A stretch of 42,117 nt of DNA, taken from Bacillota bacterium (GTDB lineage Bacteria > Bacillota_I > Bacilli_A > Acholeplasmatales > UBA5453). The stretch's first letter is position 1; every line of letters begins with the position of its first letter. Positions 32,961 to 41,200 of this stretch are shown here, one piece after another. The DNA lies in contig JAEZHT010000005.1 of NCBI GenBank assembly GCA_023436805.1, positions 1 through 42,117 of the forward strand, read 5' to 3'. The notes under the pieces are model-generated. The model saw only the letters and a list, made by a program, of their open reading frames with translations, had not been told where the DNA came from and did not search any database. The translations under genes were made by a program, and so were the position numbers.

Positions 32961-33410
32961 TTACCTTTTTTCCAAATCTAATAGCCGTTGTTTGAGCTCA
33001 AGTCCACCATAAAAACCGACCAATGAACCATCCTTACCAATCACACGGTGACAGGGGATGACAATCATGATGGGGTTCTTATTCACAGCCCCACCGACAG
33101 CACGCACTGCTTTGGGGTTTCCAATCGCGATGGCGATGTCTTGATAGCTGCGTGTTTCACCATAAGGAATCTCCGTCAACGCTTGCCAAACGGCGCGTTG
33201 AAATGGCGTACCTGTTGGATTTAACGGCAAACTAAACGTGACTTTTTTACCATCAAAATAGTCCTTGATTTCTTGTGCGGCTTGATTTAATACAGGGTTA
33301 TTTAGCTCAGATGATACTGGTTCTTGAGTCAGATCTAAATGGGTAATTTGATTCATCTCAGATTCAATTTTTACATGACCAAAAGCGGTAGAAACGATGA
33401 TTTTTTCCAT
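32961..33410 (-). CDS. ogt: Methylated-DNA--protein-cysteine methyltransferase
   Basis: The 149-residue protein has the MGMT C-terminal domain: GTPFQRAVWQALTEIPYGETRSYQDIA, then AVRAVGGAVNKNPIMIVIPCHRVIG with the acceptor C120, and SLVGFYGGLELKQRLL. It removes the methyl group from O6-methylguanine to itself, once per molecule. The start ATG 33410 follows GAGG. An extended -10 lies just upstream, right after the terminator of DUF4097, so it has its own promoter. Confidence 0.95.
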   Translation of the reverse strand: MEKIIVSTAFGHVKIESEMNQITHLDLTQEPVSSELNNPVLNQAAQEIKDYFDGKKVTFSLPLNPTGTPFQRAVWQALTEIPYGETRSYQDIAIAIGNPKAVRAVGGAVNKNPIMIVIPCHRVIGKDGSLVGFYGGLELKQRLLDLEKR

Positions 33411-33430
33411 ATATAGTCCTCAATACCCCC

Positions 33431-33439
33431 ATTATACCA
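33431..33439 (-). promoter_or_regulatory. ogt extended -10 promoter
   Basis: TGGTATAAT on the minus strand, directly after the DUF4097 terminator U tract, giving a very short leader before ATG 33410. Confidence 0.65.
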
Positions 33440-33468
33440 AAAAAAAGACCAGTCGGTAGACTAGTCTT
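33440..33468 (-). terminator. Intrinsic terminator of the padR operon
   Basis: AAGACTAGTC-TACC-GACTGGTCTT (33468-33445) followed by a U run. The DUF4097 stop TAG (33463-33461) lies inside the stem. Confidence 0.93.
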
Positions 33469-34342
33469 CAAATTGAATTCGGATATTACCATTGGATGTG
33501 ATGGCTTCTACATAAGGCGTTTTGGTGGTGTGATATGTATCGTTACCATAGGTACTACCATTGATTTTCACCGTGCCATTAGACGTTCTTGTTTTGACTT
33601 TATAATCATCAAATAATCCGACGATGCCCACATCAATCGCACCATTGGACGTACTCACTCTAAAATCATTTGAAATGATACCACTGGCATTGACTGGGCC
33701 ATTGGATGTTTCTGCATCTATGGCGTTTGCGTTCACATCGATCATTTCAATTTCACCATTGGAAGTAGCCAACTCGATGGTGGTTGAAGTGACATCATTT
33801 AAGTAGAGTTTACCATTGGATGAGGTCATCGTTAAGATTGGCATCGACGCGTTTCTAACGTTGACTCGTCCATTGGATGTGCGTAATACAGCACTTTGTA
33901 ATGTCAAATCATCGAGTGAGATTGCACCGTTTGAGGTTCTCACATTGATGTTATAAAGTTCACTTGGTAATTCAACGGTGACTGTACGATTCACTGTCAT
34001 GTCGCGGAAATTGAACCAATTGAGCGGATTCCTAATATAGTCCCACCAATCACTGGTTACAACAATCGATAGGATGTTGTTGTCATCAGTGATGGTCACT
34101 TCTTCATATTGGTCGGTCTTAAAATCAATGTGGATTTGATCATCGACACTGGGTTTAATGACCACAGGGTTATTGTAAAATGATAAATCAATTCTTGTGA
34201 AAGCATCCCCCTCGTAGTCAAAATTTTGATCTGTATAGACCAATTGTTCTTCGAGATATGGTTGAGCAAGCAAGCCAAACACTGTTACAGATATAGCCCC
34301 TAATATAATACATATGATACCGACTTTTAGAATGGTTTTCAT
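33461..34342 (-). CDS. DUF4097 protein with repeated SNG turns
   Basis: The 293-residue protein has an N-terminal membrane segment (residues 5-27) and a DUF4097-type beta body. Eight SNG turns occur, in TSNGAIS, TSNGRVN, SSNGKLY, TSNGEIE, TSNGPVN, TSNGAID, TSNGTVK and TSNGNIR, spaced mostly about 18-22 residues apart. This suggests a right-handed beta-solenoid ladder with Asn-Gly turns. The function of DUF4097 is unknown; with padR and DUF1700 it forms a common envelope-stress-like trio. The ATG at 34342 overlaps the DUF1700 stop as ATGA with AAAAGGAG upstream. Confidence 0.88.
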   Translation of the reverse strand: MKTILKVGIICIILGAISVTVFGLLAQPYLEEQLVYTDQNFDYEGDAFTRIDLSFYNNPVVIKPSVDDQIHIDFKTDQYEEVTITDDNNILSIVVTSDWWDYIRNPLNWFNFRDMTVNRTVTVELPSELYNINVRTSNGAISLDDLTLQSAVLRTSNGRVNVRNASMPILTMTSSNGKLYLNDVTSTTIELATSNGEIEMIDVNANAIDAETSNGPVNASGIISNDFRVSTSNGAIDVGIVGLFDDYKVKTRTSNGTVKINGSTYGNDTYHTTKTPYVEAITSNGNIRIQFED

Positions 34343-34881
34343 TTGCGTCTCCTTTTAATTAATTGATCAATCTTGATGATGGCTTGATCAAGCCAAACTT
34401 TGGTTTTACGGATGAGTGTGGTAATGATGACTACCCCAACCAACACCAAACCAATCCCTAGGACCATCGAACCCACATAATAAATCAATACTTCTAAACG
34501 TGAGACGTCTTTGGTCAATAAGAATACCAAATAGGTGATGAAGGAGAGCCCACCACTCGTGATAAATGAGAAACTGATGCTACCAAGCACAATGACCCCA
34601 ATGACTGTGAAAAATAACGCAATCCCTTTGGATGCTTGTGAAATGACTTCTCGAAGGGCGTAATTCTCTTTATTTTTTACCTTGAGTTTGAAGTTCGCAT
34701 CCTTCTTCAGGGTACGGATGATTTGTTCGACGCTACCCAACTTATGGATGAATTCGGATTCGATTTCACCACTCGCGACCGCTTCATCGATGAGTTCTTC
34801 ATAATAATTTAGAATTTCGGATGCGTCACTATAGGTTGCTAAGCCTTCTTTTAATGCTTGCAAAAATGCTAATTTTGTCAT
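34339..34881 (-). CDS. DUF1700 membrane protein
   Basis: The 180-residue protein starts with a helical, acidic region, FLQALKEGLATYSDASEILNYYEELIDEAVASGE, the DUF1700 hallmark, followed by about three hydrophobic segments (about 85-165) and a basic tail KIDQLIKRRRK. The family is often found between a PadR regulator and a DUF4097 protein; here exactly so. The function is unknown. GAGGTG precedes ATG 34881, four bases after the padR stop. Confidence 0.9.
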   Translation of the reverse strand: MTKLAFLQALKEGLATYSDASEILNYYEELIDEAVASGEIESEFIHKLGSVEQIIRTLKKDANFKLKVKNKENYALREVISQASKGIALFFTVIGVIVLGSISFSFITSGGLSFITYLVFLLTKDVSRLEVLIYYVGSMVLGIGLVLVGVVIITTLIRKTKVWLDQAIIKIDQLIKRRRK

Positions 34882-34884
34882 AGG

Positions 34885-35190
34885 TCACCTCAAAATATAA
34901 CGGTAGATTTTCGATATTTCAGCGAAATCTTCCCTTGCTTTTTCAATCTCATTTTTTCCCAATGTGGTAATCATATAGTACTTACGTAATCGTGATTGGT
35001 GCTGTTCTGTGTATGTTTTAACAAATGCTTGTTGTTCGAGTCGCTTCAATATGGGGTATAACGTCGATTCGGAGATATCGATGATTGAAGAAACATCTTG
35101 AATGATTTTATATCCATACGAGGGTTCTTCCTTTAATGAGGCGAGAACGAGAATTTCTAGAAAGCCTTTTTTCAATTGCGGATCCATCAT
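34885..35190 (-). CDS. PadR-family transcriptional regulator
   Basis: The 101-residue protein has the PadR winged helix: MDPQLKKGFLEILVLASL, GYKIIQDVSSIIDISESTLYPILKRLEQQAFVKTY and YYMITTLGKNEIEKAREDF. It lacks a long C-terminal helix domain, so it belongs to the short group (PadR-s2). It probably represses its own operon through the palindrome at its promoter. A GGGAGG ribosome site lies five bases before ATG 35190. Confidence 0.95.
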   Translation of the reverse strand: MMDPQLKKGFLEILVLASLKEEPSYGYKIIQDVSSIIDISESTLYPILKRLEQQAFVKTYTEQHQSRLRKYYMITTLGKNEIEKAREDFAEISKIYRYILR

Positions 35191-35209
35191 GAATACCTCC
35201 CTTCACACA

Positions 35210-35240
35210 ATACTATACATTACATAGTATGATGTGTCAA
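35210..35240 (-). promoter_or_regulatory. padR promoter with overlapping operator
   Basis: TTGACA (35240-35235), 17-base spacer and TATAGT (35217-35212) on the minus strand. A perfect inverted repeat, ATACTAT-N7-ATAGTAT (35210-35230), covers the -10 and most of the spacer. This position fits autorepression by PadR. Confidence 0.85.
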
Positions 35241-35249
35241 GAGGTATTA

Positions 35250-35285
35250 GAAAAAAAGACATACTTTTTTGCGTAGTATGTCTTT
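35250..35285 (-). terminator. Intrinsic terminator of the giant surface gene
   Basis: AAAGACATACT paired with AGTATGTCTTT (35255-35265 with 35275-35285), an 11-pair perfect stem, followed by a U run toward 35250. It is eight bases from the stop of the giant gene. Confidence 0.92.
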
Positions 35286-35292
35286 CAATGAT

Positions 35293-38200
35293 TTAATTGT
35301 CCCAACTGGTATAGTCGTCGTATAGACCCCATTGGCTACCTAAAGTACTTTCTTCAATGACAATCGCGAATTCACGAATGATTTGACGGTTTGTACCTAA
35401 TACATAATAGTATTTACCAATGATTTCGCCAGAGTCATCAAACTCAGGTAGTTTATAATCATCGTCATTCCATGGGTATGTACCGACGCCAGTTACGCCC
35501 GTACGCAAGTAAATATTGTAGTCGTAGCGTAACCCATTGACTAAATTACCTGTGGTTGTTCCGGTGTATTTCGGACTCACAATCGAGAAGTTATATACGC
35601 CCGTCTTGTTTTTACCAAAGGTGTACAAATAGTCTGTGATGTTGGATGGTAATGGATAATAGAACAATGTAGATTGGTTTCTTACCCCATCGGTCTGATC
35701 AATGATTTCCCCTTCAAATGGGTAAATGATTCTACCTGTGACTGGGTCAATGCTGATGGTTGGTGTGAAAGTTTCATCGGTCTCATAATTCTTGACAATG
35801 ATCAATATGACACTGTTCTTGATTGGTGATGTTGGATCCCCCGCAGGTACAATCGTACCATTGCCGAATCGGTAGAATAGTGTGAAACGTAGGGTTAAGT
35901 TATACAAGATATCGATGACCGTCAAATCATAATAGACGATCGTTGAATCTGCAATGTCAGTGAGTACACCTGGGTTGTTCGCGTTGGTTTGTTCCGATAA
36001 AATACGGTAACGCACGACGGTGTTGACATCTTCAACTTCACTTGTAAAGTTACCAAATAAGTCATTTGACCATTCGTTTGGTCCAACTTGTCTTTGAATG
36101 ACTGCACCAATTGGTAAGGTGAAATCTGGATAATAATTGGATAAGTCAATGTCGGATACTTCGCCATTGATTCTAAAATATTGCACACCCGCTGTATCGG
36201 CACCATCATAGTCGATGCCTTCAAAGAACACACGTGGGTCATAGTTGATTGGCGTAACCGTTGAACCATCGGCGTTGATTTCATAAATAATCGGGTATTT
36301 CAAGGTGATATCACTGTTGATCTGGAATCGGATATCGTTTAAATACGCACTGACACCCAAGTTTTTACGAATCACGACGCTACCAAGGTTATAGGTGACG
36401 TTACCTTCACGGTTTAAGGTGAATGCATACGTCTTATCACCGACACCGAGTTCAAAGGTGATGACCATCGCGTACCCATCATCAATGAAGAATACAATTT
36501 CATCTTCTGTTGGTGTGAATACACCGTTGGTATCGGTAATGACTGTCGTAATGTTATCATATAAAGCCACATCTTGAAGTCTAAAATCGATTTGAATGTT
36601 GGTACTTAAGGCTTCTCTGGTGACTTGGACAGGGTAAGCAAATTGTTGGTTACCGTCTTTATAAACGATGAAGTTTGATAACTGTCTTTCGGTCACTGTG
36701 TGTGTGATTACGGTAGATTGACTCAATTCATTAAGGATGGTGTAGTTGAAAATGTAACTCTTTCTACCATCACCACCATATTCATAACGAACGGTAGCTG
36801 CAGTGATGGAAGCGAATGGGGATACCCTTAGAATCATCAATGTATTGCCATCCAAAGTGAGTTGAACGTAATCCAAGGTGTTCACATAATTGAGTGATGA
36901 CCCATTTGAAACTGGGGTAACAACCATGCTTCGATTGGTATTTAATAAGACCCCTTCGAGGATTTCACCGAATTCGATGAATGTGGTGAAATTGGTTCCC
37001 GTTGGTGTGAATATCAATCCACCAGAAGCGTCCGCACTGTAGGTACTATAAGACACACTGGTAATCAATCGGTTCGAGGAGGCTTGTTTTGTAAAGTCCA
37101 TATTGAACTGTGTTGAACTGTTATAATAACTGAACACGATACGGTAAACACCGCTTTCAAGTTCATCACTCAACGTCATAGCGAATCCAAATATATTATT
37201 GGATGCTTTTGGTGTGAGTACTAACTGGTAATAAGCAGGATCAACAGTATCGCCATCCTTGGTTAATCTATGGATGGTTAAATTGTGTCCAAGTGGTAAT
37301 TGGGTATTATTATCAATAAATCTCACAGTGATGGTACCACTTGGTGAAAGTGGGAATGACGGTGAAACGGTATACGTGGACCCAACCAAACTTGGTAAAG
37401 GTGTCACATTGGTTGAATTCATTTGAATTTGATTCAAGGTGACGTTCAAGTTTTGAGCAATTCGGTTGATCGTAACCGTATAATCGGTTTTATAGGTCGT
37501 AACAAGGTTTGGATCATCGGCAGCGACTTCAGAATAAACAGTCATTGTAAATATGACTTGATTGCTACCATTAAAGGTGCCTGTATGTGTAAACTTATAT
37601 GCTCCCCCTAATATATTCGAGGTTCTCGCATTATAGGCGGTTTTAAATCCTGCATGTGTGCCAGAAGTAATGCCAGAAACCGCGATGACCGCGTTTTCTG
37701 AGAGCGTCGCTTGTAAGGCTTCATACGTAACTGTACTACTCGGGAATGCAGATTGAGACACATTAAATACAATCGTTTTCGCGGTATTATTGATGATGCC
37801 ACCCTCTAAGGTCGGGCTTTGACCGGTTGGGTCATATAATACCAAATCCCCAATGGTTGGTTGGTCTTGTTTTGGCAGTACCAAGGATTTATCACTCTTA
37901 CGTACTTGGAACATCGAACTGTAAGATAGATACAATGGGTCTGTCGGTAAATCTACAACCGATGGTACGTTTAAGTTACTTGCAGAAATGCTATCTAGAT
38001 TGTAATAAACTGGGGTGTCTGGTTCTTTCAACCCATAGAAGTTGTTAATCGATAAGTTGGCTGGTAAAACGGCCCCAGCTTCTCGTCCTTTAGAGGATGC
38101 GAGAACGTACATACCATTCTTAAACAATGGATCCGCAGCCAATCTAAATCTATCGGCGAGAACTTCCTTAGTTACTCTATAAATAAAGTCGGATTGTGAT

Positions 38201-41200
38201 GGATTCATCAGTGGGAAGGTCGGATCAAAAATGTAAAGTTTTGAAGGATCATACCCAGAATCTCCTACAGTTAAATCCTGAACTTTCGGAAAATTGTAAG
38301 AACTATTTGATGTTGATGTTCTTCTAATTGTAACGTTAAATGGGGTTGTTGTAGTAATTTGTCTAGTCGTCGAAACACTCGTATCTGAACCGAAAGCTGC
38401 CAATACTTGTGCCTCAGTTAGGCCTAAGTCTTCATACTCATAACGCACTCCCGCTTCATTACCACTGATGTTTATTAAGCTTGTTAACGATGTATAACTC
38501 CAGTTTGTTGACGATCCTTGAACTAAATTCGTTATGAGACGGTCATATTGCAAATCTTGATATGAATAGTTTGAAACTGGTAAATATTCACCGATTAATC
38601 GACCAGTATCCGCAGTGAATGTACCTGAACCTCTAAGCTCGATCGTTATGACTTTATAAACATATTGTTGTTCTGCCGCAATCCATTCTCTACGAATCGT
38701 AAATCTAGAATTATTATTGGTGGTAACTCTGTATGTTCGAAGTGTCTCATTAAATCCTACAATTACCCCAGGCGATGTATCATTTGATCTTGCAGAGTAA
38801 AATGTTTCTTCCACATTTTTTTGACCAAAACGATAAAAGAAGAAACTTCCTAGAGAGGTTTGGTCGGCACGACCAACCATGTCAATGTTTTGGTCCATAT
38901 TCAATACATTTTTAAATGACGACGATTGCATGACACCATAAGAACCACGTTGGAATCTGCCGAAAATGCCACCATACCCCGGTTTTGTGCCCATACTTAT
39001 CGATGTATTGCTACCAAATAAGAAAGTTGTTCTATTTGACCCTGTATAATATAGTGTCGTTGTATTTCTGCCATCAAACGTAGCGTTCGTATATTGTGTT
39101 TGGATGAATGCTTCTACTTGTCCATAATGTACAGCAGTATCGATATCCACGTTGGTAACTGGCATAGCACCGTTCCCATCAGCACGACCGAAAATATAAG
39201 TAGCGCCAATAATACCCCCAGCTACGTCGTTTGAAGATATTTTACCGTGGTTTAACATACGAGTCATTTTACATAGACCATAAGCAATTACACCACCTGC
39301 AACTGAATAGATACCTAAACGTTGATCGATACCTGTATAAGCACCTCTAAGATTTGTGAAAGCGTAAATATTACCAAAGTTTAATCCGTTAGACAAGATA
39401 GAGTTAGCCACAGGGTCACCAGCACCAGTGGTGTTGGTTGCGAATTTTTTAATCACACCGGTGCTACTGGTTGCAGTGTCTGTACCTGCAGTAACTTCAG
39501 TTCCTAAAGCGATACCTAATACACCACCTGCTCTAGCAAACTGTGGTGCTTTAGCGTAAACATCACCGTTATTAGATGAGTCGATGAGTTTTGCGATCAT
39601 ACCTGTATTTTGACCATGGCCGGATAGTATGGATGCAGCGTTATCACCAAATGCTGCGACAACACCACCCAAAACGAGTCCACCATCAAAAGCATAAACC
39701 ATCCCACCGAATAAGTCTGTGGTACCTGCGACCAATGACGTCGCAGCCGTGGTTGTACTTGTATAGTTCAACGTACCCGTATTGGCAGCATCTTGAATTA
39801 AATTATAATTGAATGTTGCGACACCACCAGCATACACATTGGCACTACCAGTGATGTGTTGAATTCCAGTGCCATCTATGTCTGTGGATGATAATGTGCC
39901 AGAGTTGAAGACATTGGTCATTTCACCACTATTGATATTGACAAGTCCACTCACATATACGTTTCGATTGGTGATGGTACTACTATAAACACCATTGCTA
40001 CTACTGCCTGAAACTGCGGTATTACCTGAAATCAATGCTGTAATGATGGTACCTTTATTGATGGTATTTTTCATCGTGTATTCATCATTTAAGGTTGAAT
40101 TATAGGATAGTCTCTTAGAGATACCAGATACCCATACTTCAGCGGATTGATTGAGTCTTAATAAGCGAATGTCACCACTATTGATGACGTTATTGTAATA
40201 TACATTATTGGATAAAGTGATGCCTGCAACTTCTAATTCTACAGCCACATTCGATGTGGTTGCAGAAATACTTCCTACCAAAATTTGTCCCTTGTTTTCA
40301 ACGAATAAAAGGTCTTTGTCCAAACTATTCTTAGAAACAAAGAATGGTGCGATTCTAATCGTAGTAACTGTGATACCCGATGTATTGTTGAAATATGAAG
40401 GTCCAAAGGTAAAATTCGCTGTGTTGTAAGCACGCGATAATTTTACACCACCTGTGGAGTTATCTAAGATGGTTGCTGAATAAAAGATGTAAGTATTGTG
40501 ATTTTGATAATTTAAATTCGGGAAATTGAATCCACCACTGTTGGTCATATAAGTAAACTCAGCTTTGGTGGTTGTCGTTGAAACGACCCCAATACCAGCA
40601 CTGTTGGTGGTGGTAAAGGTGTTGATGTGGTTGGCTTCAATGATCCCTTTATTTTGCCAACGACCATTTCTAAAGGTGATTGGGTTGGTTGGATTGGTAA
40701 TTTGGAAAGCCAGACCTGTAACCTCACCAAAAATACCCCCAATGAAGTTTTGAACCATACCACCCGATTTACCTGTGAAATCGTTGGCAGCAATCTTGCC
40801 TTCATTGGTGACATAATAAAATGAATGGTTGGTGGTTGCGGTATTGTTCACTTCACCAATGATCCCACCCACGCGATTTTGAATAGAGCTTCCTGCGGCC
40901 ACATTAAACAAGCCCCCAGAAGAAAGACCTATCCCACGGATTTCACCAAAGTTGATACTATTGGTTAAAATCAATGTTGTCCCATTTGTAGACCCTACGA
41001 TACCACCGATGGAGAACAAACCATTGATGGTTAAATTATTGAAGTTATGAGCATTACCATCAATCATACCTAGGTTAGATACATAGGTCACGGATCCGGT
41101 AGCTGTCCCTACGATACCACCAATATAACTTCTACCGATGGCGTCTGTGCCTGTTTGGATATCGGTATCGCTGACGACATTTCTTATGGTTCCTGTGGAT

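Noticed and set aside
33624..33806. Plus-strand frame opposite the DUF4097 repeats
   Set aside because: It mirrors the SNG repeat DNA and has no ribosome site or family.
36395..40824. Plus-strand open frames opposite the giant gene
   Set aside because: They lack ribosome sites and recognisable motifs, and their residue patterns are what the complement of Thr/Asn/Gly-rich coding DNA would give.
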